Assembly: GCA_019456195.1 (NCBI GenBank)
Contig: VRUK01000046.1
Span: forward strand, 1-43,722
Length of the DNA stretch: 43,722 nt
Source: Planctomycetota bacterium
Lineage (GTDB): Bacteria > Planctomycetota > Phycisphaerae > Sedimentisphaerales > Anaerobacaceae
Reading direction: 5' to 3'
Shown here: one piece after another, positions 1-8,432 of the stretch
Position numbering within the stretch: the first letter of the stretch is position 1
Layout: every line of letters begins with the position of its first letter
Notes under the pieces: model-generated
What the model was told of the DNA's origin: nothing
What the model saw: the letters and a program-made list of their open reading frames with translations, nothing else
The model's database searches: none
Translations under genes and position numbers: made by a program

Positions 1-151
1 TTCATTAAGACATGGACATTATAACATATCGGTAAATATATAGAATCATCTTCGAGTTATAATTGCGACACAGCCTGTTCGTTCGGTATGACAACGAAAT
101 GGATTATGCATCAAGTGCGAAAGACGTTGTTTGAATATTGATTATTCGCTT

Positions 152-178
152 GGGCGGTTCACGAAGCGCCCCTACAAT
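152..178. repeat. REP-like palindrome, copy 1
   Basis: GGGCG and CGCCC form a short stem around GGTTCACGAAG, followed by CTACAAT. The same GGGC...GCCCCTACAAT layout recurs at 221-249, so the two look like copies of one interspersed palindromic element. Confidence 0.55.
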
Positions 179-220
179 GATAATGGAAACTGCACATCGG
201 GACAGCATTGTGACAAATCA

Positions 221-249
221 GGGCAACCACGCGGGGTTGCCCCTACAAT
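221..249. repeat. REP-like palindrome, copy 2
   Basis: A perfect 8-bp stem, GGGCAACC with GGTTGCCC around a 6-nt loop, followed by CCTACAAT as in the copy at 152-178. Confidence 0.6.
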
Positions 250-282
250 TCGATTGATGATTGGGATTTCGAAGAAAACAGC

Positions 283-298
283 ATGGGCTAAAGCCCAT
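283..298. repeat. Short palindrome ATGGGCTAAAGCCCAT
   Basis: A perfect inverted repeat of ATGGGCT and AGCCCAT with a 2-nt centre, 28 bp past the ftsK stop codon. It could be a repeat element or a weak ftsK terminator; there is no T-run, so the terminator reading is weak. Confidence 0.5.
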
Positions 299-325
299 CC
301 TTAATAAAGATTGCCGCGGGGGTTT

Positions 326-2731
326 TCAGTTGTCTTCGCTGTCGGTTGCGATGTATTCTCGCTGGCCTTCGCTTGCGTAGGCTGGCTCGGGTGATGGTGG
401 GGTGGTTTCGATTTGCGGTTCTTCCATTGCTTCTTCGGCTTCCATCTGGCGGCGAATGTTCTCGTACTCCTCGAGGGTCATCATAACTTCTCGTGCCTGA
501 GAGCCTTTGTATTCGCCGAGTATTCCGGCTCCGGCCATCATCTCGATTATTCGTGAAGCCCTGGCATAGCCGACACTCATTCTTCGCTGGAGCAGCGAGA
601 CGGAGCCGCGTTTGGTTTCCAGAACAATCCGAACCGCATCGTCAAACAGCTCATCCCTGACCATCTCAGATGGATCCAGTTTTTTTAGCTGGGTCAGTTC
701 TGGATGGAATTGGGGTTCGGCGATGTCCTTAAGATGTTTGACAACTCGTTTTATCTCCGGCTCGTCGAGAAAAGTACCCTGAGCGCGAATAAGGTCACTT
801 GTACCGGGTTTTAGAAACAGCATATCACCTTCACCTAACAGCGTCTCAGCGCCGTTCTGGTCGAGTATAATTCGGCTGTCCATCCTTGCGGCGACACGGA
901 AGGCAACCCTGGTCGGCATATTTGATTTTATCAGGCCGGTAACGACCGTTGCCTGGGGCCGCTGGGTGGCTAAAATAATATGAATACCTACGGCCCGGCT
1001 CTTCTGGGCAAGGCGGACGATATAAGCTTCTATTTCCTTGGGCGCGGTCATCATTAAATCCGCCAGCTCATCGATTACTATCACAATATAGGGCAGTTTC
1101 TTCGGAATTATTGCTTCTTCCTCTTTACTGCTCGGCTTAAACCTCTTCATGATCTCCTCGGTACCGAGACGGTTAAACTCAGCGACATTCTTAACCCTCG
1201 CTTCGGCCAGCACTGCGTAGCGCTCATCCATTTTAACGGTGGCCCATTCAAGAATCTGAACAGCCGTTGAAGTCTCGGTAACTATCGGGCACATCAGGTG
1301 CGGAATGGTGTTGAAGGCCGTCATCTCGACCATTTTCGGGTCAATCAGAATCATCTTTACTTCGTCCGGCCTTTTTGTAAGCAATATGCCGATTACGATA
1401 CTGTTTATACACACACTCTTGCCTGAGCCGGTTGTTCCGGCGATAAGCAAATGCGGCATCTTGGTAAGGTCCGAAACGAGAGCTTCGCCGGAAGAATCCT
1501 TGCCGAGAAACAGCGGTATCTGCATCTTCCTCGGCTTGCTGCCTGCCAGCTCCATCATACTCTTCATGCGGACTTTTTCTTTTTCGCTGTTTGGTACCTC
1601 GATACCAATCGTATGCCTGCCGGGCAGGGGGGCGACAACGCGAACGGCTCCGACACCAAGGGCACGGGCCATATCATTTGCCAGCGAGGCTATCTGGCTG
1701 ACCTTCACCCCGGCAGCAAGCTCGAGTTCAAACATGGTTACAACAGGGCCCGTCTCGGCGGCGACAACCCGCGCATTGATATTAAACTCCGACAGCAGCC
1801 TCTCCAAAGATATCGCCTTGGCCTTGACGACCTTCTCCTGCACCGCAGTAAAACCGTATTCCGGCTCAGCCAGCAAATCCAATGGCGGCAGTTCATAACC
1901 ATCATAAGAAGGCTGAACCGCCGAGCTTTTGGATGGTTTGGCTTTTGGGCGACCGGCCTTTTGACTTTCCGAGTGTATCACAGGGATAATATTCATCGGT
2001 TTGAGTGGTGCAACTTCTGAGCGTTTCGGAACTTCGCGGTTAACCACGAGGGGCTTTTGCCTGGCGCTTAGTTTCTGCCATATATCGGTTAGCCCTTGCC
2101 CGACTATGGCCGACTGCTTTGTTGCCGACCACGCGGGAGCTGCTACGCCTGTTAATTTTCTAAAGCCAAAATCGAATGCCTGCAGAACCACTAACATGAA
2201 ATTATCCGCCAGTAAAATAGTTCCGACGGCCCAAATTGCTAAAACTAATATTAAAGTGCCCAACGATGCAAAATTGTTTCGCATAAACTGAGCCGCCCCG
2301 ATACCTAACACACCCCCGGAACCCATAGGGAAATTAAAGAACCGGTAAGGCCATAAACACTGGAAGCTCATCGAAGCCGCCACAGTCGTTAGTACCAGGC
2401 CGATTGACCGCAACACAGGCTGGCCCAATTGCTTATGTTTAAGCCTGGCATATAGAAAACAAATGCCGGAGACTAATATGACAAACACCCCCGGCCCGAT
2501 ATAATACAGCAAATAATATGCACAGAACGCACCTACCGTTCCGCACCAGTTGGCGGGGGGGGTATTCTGAGGATAAACAAATTTGCTTGGCCAGTCACCG
2601 ATGTCGAAACTAAGGCAACTGCACAAAATAATGAAGCACGTACCGACCCCGATGCAAATCAGCGTAGCCCTGGTCCCGAAACGTGATGTTTCGTCTTTAG
2701 ATTTCCTCTTATATGATTTCTTTTTTGCCAC
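326..2731 (-). CDS. ftsK: DNA translocase FtsK/SpoIIIE family
   Basis: This is the septal, membrane-anchored ATPase that pumps chromosomal DNA during division and helps dimer resolution. About four hydrophobic segments lie within residues 20-185, followed by a short linker (about 200-290) and the alpha/beta motor. Walker A GTTGSGKS is at 432-439, the Walker B region ends in DELAD at 554-558, and a C-terminal winged-helix gamma domain (about 690-760) carries the RRMSVGYARASRIIEMM signature. At 801 residues it is a compact family member: the linker is much shorter than in E. coli FtsK. The start is GTG, with AGGAAA about nine bases upstream. The acidic, proline-rich tail after the gamma domain is not conserved in the family. 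The gene stands alone; the next upstream gene is 165 bp away. Confidence 0.96.
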   Translation of the reverse strand: MAKKKSYKRKSKDETSRFGTRATLICIGVGTCFIILCSCLSFDIGDWPSKFVYPQNTPPANWCGTVGAFCAYYLLYYIGPGVFVILVSGICFLYARLKHKQLGQPVLRSIGLVLTTVAASMSFQCLWPYRFFNFPMGSGGVLGIGAAQFMRNNFASLGTLILVLAIWAVGTILLADNFMLVVLQAFDFGFRKLTGVAAPAWSATKQSAIVGQGLTDIWQKLSARQKPLVVNREVPKRSEVAPLKPMNIIPVIHSESQKAGRPKAKPSKSSAVQPSYDGYELPPLDLLAEPEYGFTAVQEKVVKAKAISLERLLSEFNINARVVAAETGPVVTMFELELAAGVKVSQIASLANDMARALGVGAVRVVAPLPGRHTIGIEVPNSEKEKVRMKSMMELAGSKPRKMQIPLFLGKDSSGEALVSDLTKMPHLLIAGTTGSGKSVCINSIVIGILLTKRPDEVKMILIDPKMVEMTAFNTIPHLMCPIVTETSTAVQILEWATVKMDERYAVLAEARVKNVAEFNRLGTEEIMKRFKPSSKEEEAIIPKKLPYIVIVIDELADLMMTAPKEIEAYIVRLAQKSRAVGIHIILATQRPQATVVTGLIKSNMPTRVAFRVAARMDSRIILDQNGAETLLGEGDMLFLKPGTSDLIRAQGTFLDEPEIKRVVKHLKDIAEPQFHPELTQLKKLDPSEMVRDELFDDAVRIVLETKRGSVSLLQRRMSVGYARASRIIEMMAGAGILGEYKGSQAREVMMTLEEYENIRRQMEAEEAMEEPQIETTPPSPEPAYASEGQREYIATDSEDN

Positions 2732-2896
2732 GTTTCTTATTTCCTGTCAAGTCCGATAAAAAAGGCACAATATGAGCAGTTAAACCTTAGTGTCTACGAA
2801 TAGACATAATCTATATCGGCAGGCATAGGGCATTTTCTGCAAAATTGCTCGATGTTAAACAGCCCAATAATTGTGTGCTTTTATCTGTGATAGTGA

Positions 2897-4144
2897 CTAT
2901 TCAAGAAAAAGCGGCTTTATATGACGAGCGAAGATGTTCTCTGTCACGTTCTGTGCGATGATGTCCTCGTATTTATCAAGGGCATCTAAAAAGCGTATCT
3001 GCATCTCAGCGGCGACTTTGTAAGCAACGTGAAGAAGCTGACGTAGGTTGGGATTATAATGCTCACAGGACTGGTCATGCCGCAGCGCCGAGGCAAATCT
3101 TTCCCCGTTCCATTTATCAACCTCTTGCGGCGAAGGCAGTTTCGCTGTGTCGATATCGATAACCGTCTCATACGGCCCGCAAAGCTCGTCCATTCGCGAC
3201 AGCGCTTTGGCATATATCTCCTTTGCGATTGATAAGCCGTCACCTCCGCCCATCGCCAGGCCGATCAACTCTTCCAGCCACGTTGTGCCGGCCGTCTTGA
3301 TATGCAGCCCGGCATCGAATTTCCTGATTATCCCGGCTATCGGTGCGTAAATTGAAAACTTATCACTGCCGGAATGAATGCTGAGTTTCAGGTTTTCAGG
3401 TAAGCCGAATTCTTTGACCGCGAAAGCAACCACGGCCACATCCTCTTCGAATTCTTTCGCGAAACCTATAACGTCACCTACGTAATCAACTCCTTTATTG
3501 AATCGGCCCGTAAATTTTGGGGCTATGGTCTGGGCCGGAATGCCTTCGTCAGCAATCGCGGCCAGGATAAAGAACATCTCGACAGGTGTCTGCGGCTGGT
3601 CGGTCTCATCCATCGAGACTTCCGTAATGAAATTATCTGCGCCTTTGGCTTCTGTGATATGACGATAAATCCTGCCTGCCTGCTGAACCGCCGTAAGAGA
3701 CTTATCAGCTATTGCTGTGATTTGCTCTTCGCTGATATCAAAAGTTTCATCAATTCCGTCAATCGCAAGCGTACCGGTATATTTTTCGTACTTTTGGACA
3801 AAGGATTTGACATCACTTTCTTCGGCCTTTTTGCCGATGTAGTCTGCCACATCAAGCGTAAAAAAATCGCTGGAGGCAATGAATTCATCTACATTATTTA
3901 ATCCTATATGGTCGGCATCCACCAGATAGGGCTCGTCCCATCCATAGGCCGCTACTGCATCGTCGGCCTCTTTGCGCGTATCTGCATGGCTTGTTCCTAT
4001 TATATTATGTTCCCTGTGTGATTTGTTCCAGACAGGCGTAATGTCAAGGCCCTGCTGCTTCGTCTTAATCAAGGCTGCCAATTGCGGCTTTCCCTGGTGG
4101 TTGAACCTGTCGCCGATTCCAAAAGAATATTTCCCTAAAATCAT
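2897..4144 (-). CDS. uxaE: Tagaturonate/fructuronate epimerase, UxaE family
   Basis: The 415-residue protein matches, by recognition, the UxaE family first characterised in Thermotoga, which interconverts D-tagaturonate and D-fructuronate and so channels galacturonate into the fructuronate branch of hexuronate breakdown. Visible landmarks are the N-terminal FGIGDRFNHQGKPQL segment, TEVSMDETDQPQTP near the middle, KFTGRFNKGVDYVGD, and LSIHSGSDKFSIY, which look like sugar- and metal-binding stretches of a TIM-barrel-like fold. No signal peptide is seen, so it is cytoplasmic. The ATG has GGAG ten bases upstream. It starts 26 bp after the stop of the GH28 gene, so the two are probably co-transcribed and serve one pathway. 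The other hexuronate genes (uxaC, uxuA and so on) are not in the window. Confidence 0.85.
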   Translation of the reverse strand: MILGKYSFGIGDRFNHQGKPQLAALIKTKQQGLDITPVWNKSHREHNIIGTSHADTRKEADDAVAAYGWDEPYLVDADHIGLNNVDEFIASSDFFTLDVADYIGKKAEESDVKSFVQKYEKYTGTLAIDGIDETFDISEEQITAIADKSLTAVQQAGRIYRHITEAKGADNFITEVSMDETDQPQTPVEMFFILAAIADEGIPAQTIAPKFTGRFNKGVDYVGDVIGFAKEFEEDVAVVAFAVKEFGLPENLKLSIHSGSDKFSIYAPIAGIIRKFDAGLHIKTAGTTWLEELIGLAMGGGDGLSIAKEIYAKALSRMDELCGPYETVIDIDTAKLPSPQEVDKWNGERFASALRHDQSCEHYNPNLRQLLHVAYKVAAEMQIRFLDALDKYEDIIAQNVTENIFARHIKPLFLE

Positions 4145-4170
4145 AAATTCATTCTCCGTTATTCAGATAC

Positions 4171-5580
4171 TCAATTGTCTTTGCCGCGAATAATAACTTC
4201 TTTAACGTTGGTTAGTCGGATTGTCGAATCGGCCCCTGGTGGATATGGGCCGGTAAGGTTGTCGATCATCGCATCTTCAACATCTTCGATGACCAGCCCG
4301 TGGCGCTGGTCGGCTTTTGCTAATTGAAGCTGCACGTTGAGCAGTTTTAATCCCTTAACGTGACGGCAATAAAGCCCATAGGTCGGCAGTTTTCCGAACA
4401 TCGAGTATTCCGGATAGGCATCCGGCTTTTCAGGGACGGCCCTATCGGCATCGGCTTTGGTTCCGCCACCGGCGAAGGAAAGCCGAATGTTGCTAAGAGT
4501 AATGTTCTCTATCATTGCCTGCGGCAGTCCGGCAATCGCGCAGCCTGTGGCGTTGGCGCCGGTCGCTTCGATATTGCTTATCGTAATATTGCGCATTATG
4601 CCGATGCCCGGCCTGGCCATATCTTTCCTGAAAGGTCTGGCACGATTGCCTAACCGCACAAATATTGGCGCTCCGACTTTATTCATTGTAATATTCGAGA
4701 CGACGACCCTGTCCATAGTGCCGCCATCTACTATCTCCAGCGCTACTCCCGCCAGAGGTGTATCATAAATCGAACAACCGGTCATTACGATATTCTCAAA
4801 GCCCCCGTTGGATTCGGTGCCCATCTTCAGTGCATTGCAACGGGTGCTCAGGACGCAGTTGCTGACCGTAACGTTTCTGCAAACTCTGGCCGAGGTGCTC
4901 TTGAGCACAATGGCATCGTCTCCTGAACGGATATTGCAATCTGAAATGATGACTCTCTCGCAGGAGTCGATATTGATACCATCGTTGTTGGCGTTGACAA
5001 CACTTCTGACCGTGACTCCGCTGATGCGCACATCGTCGCAGGCTAAGTAGTGCTGCATCCACATGGGCGAATTTTTAAGTGTTATGTCTTTTACCGTGAC
5101 ATTGCGACATTGAATAAATCGAATCGTATAAGGCCTCACCAGGTATGGTCCTTTGAACGAAGCGCCCTGGCCGTCTATGATGCCGCCTCCGGTGATGGCG
5201 ATTCGTTCCAGCTTTTCACCATATATTAAGCTCTTGTTCGTATAATTGTCGGTGTACGACCTGAAGGCTGGTACGGTCTGGGGATAATCCTTTAGATTTT
5301 TGCTGCCCAACAGCGTACAGGCGCGATCGAGCTTGAGCGTTACGCCGCTTTTCATATAGATAGTGCCGGACAGAAAAGTTCCCCGCCCCAGGTAAACAGT
5401 TCCACCGCCTTCTTTGGCGCATTGGTCTATTGCTCTTTGAATGGATTTAGTGCACAGCGTTTTGCCGTCGGCTTTGGCCCCGAAGTCCCGAACGTCATAG
5501 ACCGTCTCAGCGCCCAAAACCGGCCCCATCGCGAACATCCATATAAGACCGGTTAAAATCCCGTATTTTACCTTGTTCAT
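4171..5580 (-). CDS. Glycoside hydrolase family 28 (polygalacturonase-like), exported
   Basis: A 469-residue right-handed beta-helix enzyme with a signal peptide (residues 1-24, ending LGAE) and the pectate-lyase-like N-terminus VYDVRDFGAKADGKTLCTKSI. The GH28 acid residues are present: D200 in the NNDG motif and D221/D222 in SGDDAIVLKS. The usual GHG motif is replaced by RCNALKMGTESNGGF, a variant common in GH28-like proteins of Bacteroidota and Planctomycetota; the catalytic histidine is therefore not obvious and the exact substrate is uncertain. It would release galacturonate or related uronic sugars outside the cytoplasm. AAGGAG lies five bases before the ATG. It precedes uxaE by 26 bp, which supports a pectin or galacturonan substrate. 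Confidence 0.9.
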   Translation of the reverse strand: MNKVKYGILTGLIWMFAMGPVLGAETVYDVRDFGAKADGKTLCTKSIQRAIDQCAKEGGGTVYLGRGTFLSGTIYMKSGVTLKLDRACTLLGSKNLKDYPQTVPAFRSYTDNYTNKSLIYGEKLERIAITGGGIIDGQGASFKGPYLVRPYTIRFIQCRNVTVKDITLKNSPMWMQHYLACDDVRISGVTVRSVVNANNDGINIDSCERVIISDCNIRSGDDAIVLKSTSARVCRNVTVSNCVLSTRCNALKMGTESNGGFENIVMTGCSIYDTPLAGVALEIVDGGTMDRVVVSNITMNKVGAPIFVRLGNRARPFRKDMARPGIGIMRNITISNIEATGANATGCAIAGLPQAMIENITLSNIRLSFAGGGTKADADRAVPEKPDAYPEYSMFGKLPTYGLYCRHVKGLKLLNVQLQLAKADQRHGLVIEDVEDAMIDNLTGPYPPGADSTIRLTNVKEVIIRGKDN

Positions 5581-5618
5581 TTTTTCTCCTTCCTTAATAT
5601 GCCCCCTCTATCAGATTC

Positions 5619-6086
5619 TTACACTAGCTTTAGCTCCATAAATACGGCACTCTCTATCGGATTGTATCGATATGAATCGGACTTCTTGAATCCGACAGAA
5701 ATATACAATGCGCTTGCCGCCTCCATTGATGGGACTGTATCTAACCGCATATAGTTATAATCAATTTTTCGCGCCTCTTCAATAACTGCTTCAACGAGTG
5801 CTCTGCCGATTCCCAAACCTCGAAACGATGGCTTGACGTATAATCTTTTCAACTCGCACACTCCATCACTAAGCTTTCTCAGTGCGACACACCCAACCGA
5901 CTGGTCTTTATATACAGCAAGCAGAAGACACCCGGCCGGACTAACATAATCACCGGGAAGGTTAGCTAATTCTCCTTCGAAGTCCTGAAATCTTAAATGA
6001 AAACCCAGAGAATCCGCATATTCTACAAGAAGTTTTTTTGCAGTCTCAAAGTCTTCGTCTGTTTGTGCTGGGAAAATTTTCGGCAT
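5619..6086 (-). CDS. GNAT-family N-acetyltransferase
   Basis: A 155-residue acetyl-CoA-dependent acyltransferase. The GNAT core is visible: CELKRLYVKPSFRGLGIGRAL holds the R/Q-x-x-G-x-G/A pyrophosphate-binding loop (RGLGIG), followed by EAVIEEARKIDYNYMRLDTV and the ALYISVGFKK segment. The acceptor cannot be told. The open frame extends upstream to 6299, but that extension lies inside the Fe-S protein gene and does not resemble GNAT sequence. I therefore use the ATG at 6086 (MPKIFPAQ...), 19 bp after that gene's stop. The short gap suggests co-transcription. Confidence 0.85.
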   Translation of the reverse strand: MPKIFPAQTDEDFETAKKLLVEYADSLGFHLRFQDFEGELANLPGDYVSPAGCLLLAVYKDQSVGCVALRKLSDGVCELKRLYVKPSFRGLGIGRALVEAVIEEARKIDYNYMRLDTVPSMEAASALYISVGFKKSDSYRYNPIESAVFMELKLV

Positions 6087-6105
6087 TCCGCTTTTCTCAA
6101 CTTTG

Positions 6106-6801
6106 TTATTCCTGCGAAATATATTTTTGTGTCCAGGGGCAAACATTGATACAAATACCGCAAATAGTTGATTGTACCTCAATCTTTTTCGCAAGTTTTG
6201 TCGCAGTTTCACAACATGCAAATGCGTCAAATATTGCGTCCCGTGAGAATCCCAGTTGCCAGTTGTTTCCTTTAATTGCGCTGGCCGGACAATGGTCAAC
6301 GCAGTGGTGGCAATCGCCGCACATTGACTGTTCTACCGGTGTCGCAGTATCCAGTTTGGCATCGGTAAGCACGCTTGCCAAACGAATAGCTGCACCGTAT
6401 CTTTTTGTTATAAGTAATGCGGATTTTCCTATCCAGCCGAGAGCCGCTTTTGTTGCTACGGTTTTGTGCGGCAGGTTTGCGTCTATTTTGGTTAAATCAA
6501 CCTTTTTTATAGTAGGCTTTAGCGCAACAGCTTTATATCCTTCTGATATGAGGATTTCCACGGCGTGGCCACACAAGTCTGTCAGTAAATTGTTGGCTCT
6601 GTTATACTCCTGATTGTACTTTGTAGTCGGGCCTTTTGATATCTCACAAACGACCGATGGGTTGAGGGCAACGGCGATAGATACCGCATTTTTTAAGCCT
6701 GCTGCCGCCTCATAATCGAGATCGCTTACATCCGCATACCCGATTAAGCAGGCGCCCTTTTCTAAAAGGGATGCTCTTATTTTTGTACTCAAATTTCTCA
6801 T
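6106..6801 (-). CDS. QueG-like 4Fe-4S double-cluster protein (short form)
   Basis: A 231-residue cytoplasmic iron-sulfur protein related to epoxyqueuosine reductase. It has the family's PHKTVATKAALGWIGKSALL segment (about 111-130) and two cluster-binding motifs: C161-x2-C164-x2-C167-x3-C171-P and C214-x2-C217-x3-C221-P. It is far shorter than true QueG (about 350-380 residues) and lacks the C-terminal HEAT-like tRNA-binding part, so it probably does not reduce epoxyqueuosine in tRNA. Many genomes carry such short paralogs, annotated only as double-cluster binding proteins. A weak GAAAGA precedes the ATG. Neighbours are a GNAT enzyme downstream and a C-GCAxxG-C-C protein upstream. Confidence 0.85.
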   Translation of the reverse strand: MRNLSTKIRASLLEKGACLIGYADVSDLDYEAAAGLKNAVSIAVALNPSVVCEISKGPTTKYNQEYNRANNLLTDLCGHAVEILISEGYKAVALKPTIKKVDLTKIDANLPHKTVATKAALGWIGKSALLITKRYGAAIRLASVLTDAKLDTATPVEQSMCGDCHHCVDHCPASAIKGNNWQLGFSRDAIFDAFACCETATKLAKKIEVQSTICGICINVCPWTQKYISQE

Positions 6802-6860
6802 TTGTATCTTTCTTCAATATTATAGCCGGCGTCACAGAAAACAGCATTTTGCCAACTATT

Positions 6861-7301
6861 TTATTCGTTCAACATTTCTTCAAGAATCTCAGCCGCATCC
6901 TGCACCATCCGTGGACATGTTGAAGAAAAAAGGCCTTTGTCTTTTGCTTCTTTCATTCCTTCAGGCGTACTTATATCACAGCCAAGCAGTTCCCTGCAAG
7001 CGACTGAGCTGTTGCGGCTTTTGAATCGGCTTGTATATTCTTCGATTTTTTTATATGTTTTCGCCTTTCCTTCCTTATCTTTTGCCGTGCTGCTTCCGTA
7101 TTTTAATCCGAGAACCATAAAAGCCCCCGTGACCGCGCCGCACGTACCGCCCATACGCATTCCGCCGCCAAATCCTGTTGCCACTTTACATGCCTTATCG
7201 CAATCGAGGCCGAGCTGTTCGCTGAAAGTTCCTACCACGGCCTGAGAGCAATTGAAACCTTTTTTGAATCTTTCTACCGCCTCTCCAGATTTCTTACTCA
7301 T
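6861..7301 (-). CDS. C-GCAxxG-C-C family protein
   Basis: A 146-residue cysteine-rich cytoplasmic protein of a family with no settled function, often suggested to be redox-related. The diagnostic layout is present: C18 in FNCSQAV, C34 and C38, the glycine-rich FGGGMRMGGTCGAVTG with C54 (the GCAxxG position), then C102, C108 and C129. AGGAG lies seven bases before the ATG. It sits 59 bp upstream of the QueG-like Fe-S gene on the same strand, which fits a redox or metal-handling context, but that is inference. Confidence 0.88.
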   Translation of the reverse strand: MSKKSGEAVERFKKGFNCSQAVVGTFSEQLGLDCDKACKVATGFGGGMRMGGTCGAVTGAFMVLGLKYGSSTAKDKEGKAKTYKKIEEYTSRFKSRNSSVACRELLGCDISTPEGMKEAKDKGLFSSTCPRMVQDAAEILEEMLNE

Positions 7302-7371
7302 AAGATTACTCCTAAAAACTCGACTGATACATAGCCTACCCTAAGATTTATCCTGCAAATCCAAGTGTGTA

Positions 7372-8259
7372 CTAAATTAATTCACCCCTGGCAACCATTA
7401 CTACTTTTCCGCCAACGGATATATTTATTCGGCCTTCTTCGTTTTCGGCTCTTAAGTAGAGCAATGAAGGCCTTGTGATTTCATAACCCTGTTCGGTGCG
7501 AATATCAATTTGGTCTTTGCCGAAATAACGGTTTTTCACTAAATATCCTGCCAGACAGCCATTTCCACTTCCCGTGGCCGGGTCTTCGGGAATTCCATAA
7601 TAATCGACAAAAACTCTAACATTCAAGTCATTTTCCTGAGAGTAAGTCTCGGGACAAAAAACGAGGATTGCTTTAGCCGGTCTGTCTTTAATCAGCTTGA
7701 AGTATTTGTCTTTGTTAATCTTTGCTCGTTTAACGGCATCTAAGGTTTTCAATGGTACTATGATAAAAAACATGCCTGTCGAAACTTCCTGAACAGGAAA
7801 CCTTTCGTCGATGTCGCTGGTGTTTATATCGAGTACTTCCGAGATTTGTTTCGGCTCGATAATTTGCCCGAAAGTCGGCTCAATTTGTTTCATCCTTAAG
7901 ACGTTCTTTTCTTTCCCGGTGTAATTGAACGTAACAGGTATCCGGCCGACTTTAAGATTCAGGATTATTTTCTCGACTGGTTCTTTTATTATTTCCTGCT
8001 GTATGACGTAAGCGGTTCCAAGTGTAGGATGTCCGGCAAAAGGGACTTCCTGGGCCGGAGTGAAAATGCGAACGTCGTATCCGTCGTTTCTCTGGTCATC
8101 GGACAAAATAAAAGTTGTCTCAGAATAATTCATTTCTTTAGTGATATTCTGCATTTCGTCATCTGACAGCCCTGCTGCATCTCGAATGACGGCGAGCTGA
8201 TTACCTGCATATTTCTCTTCTGCAAAAACGTCAACAATATAAAAAGGATGTTTTTTCAT
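7372..8259 (-). CDS. PhzF-family isomerase/epimerase
   Basis: A 295-residue protein of the PhzF fold (two diaminopimelate-epimerase-like halves). The N-terminal YIVDVFAEEKYAGNQLAV, the presumed catalytic glutamate E47 in NYSETTF, the FAGHPTLGTAYVI motif and the C-terminal DPATGSGNGCLAGYL are all intact, so the enzyme should be active. Family members isomerise small metabolites; only the phenazine enzymes have known substrates, and no phenazine genes are present, so the substrate here is unknown. The Shine-Dalgarno is weak (GAG about ten bases upstream). It lies 70 bp upstream of the C-GCAxxG-C-C gene on the same strand. Confidence 0.92.
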   Translation of the reverse strand: MKKHPFYIVDVFAEEKYAGNQLAVIRDAAGLSDDEMQNITKEMNYSETTFILSDDQRNDGYDVRIFTPAQEVPFAGHPTLGTAYVIQQEIIKEPVEKIILNLKVGRIPVTFNYTGKEKNVLRMKQIEPTFGQIIEPKQISEVLDINTSDIDERFPVQEVSTGMFFIIVPLKTLDAVKRAKINKDKYFKLIKDRPAKAILVFCPETYSQENDLNVRVFVDYYGIPEDPATGSGNGCLAGYLVKNRYFGKDQIDIRTEQGYEITRPSLLYLRAENEEGRINISVGGKVVMVARGELI

Positions 8260-8432
8260 AAAACTTATCTCAATTAACCGCTAATTATTGTAAACAGTTT
8301 CCATTACCTCAAAAGTAAATCTCGCTGATAAGGTTGCATGACCGCAGCCAGCCGTGGCTCGGCCCCGTCGAGACAGGAAGCTGGTTCCTTCGTAGCCTTG
8401 GCGAAGAAGGATAGCGAAGGCGGAATTATCGA

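Larger units (their letters stand above)
1..325. other. Intergenic region downstream of ftsK with palindromic repeats
   Basis: I see no convincing coding sequence here. The stretch holds three short palindromic elements, listed separately, between otherwise unremarkable AT-rich DNA. It lies downstream of ftsK, so one of the hairpins may end ftsK transcription, but none is followed by a clear T-run on the minus strand. Confidence 0.6.

Noticed and set aside
6087..6299. N-terminal extension of the GNAT gene
   Set aside because: It overlaps the 3' end of the Fe-S protein gene and does not resemble GNAT sequence; the ATG at 6086 is better placed.
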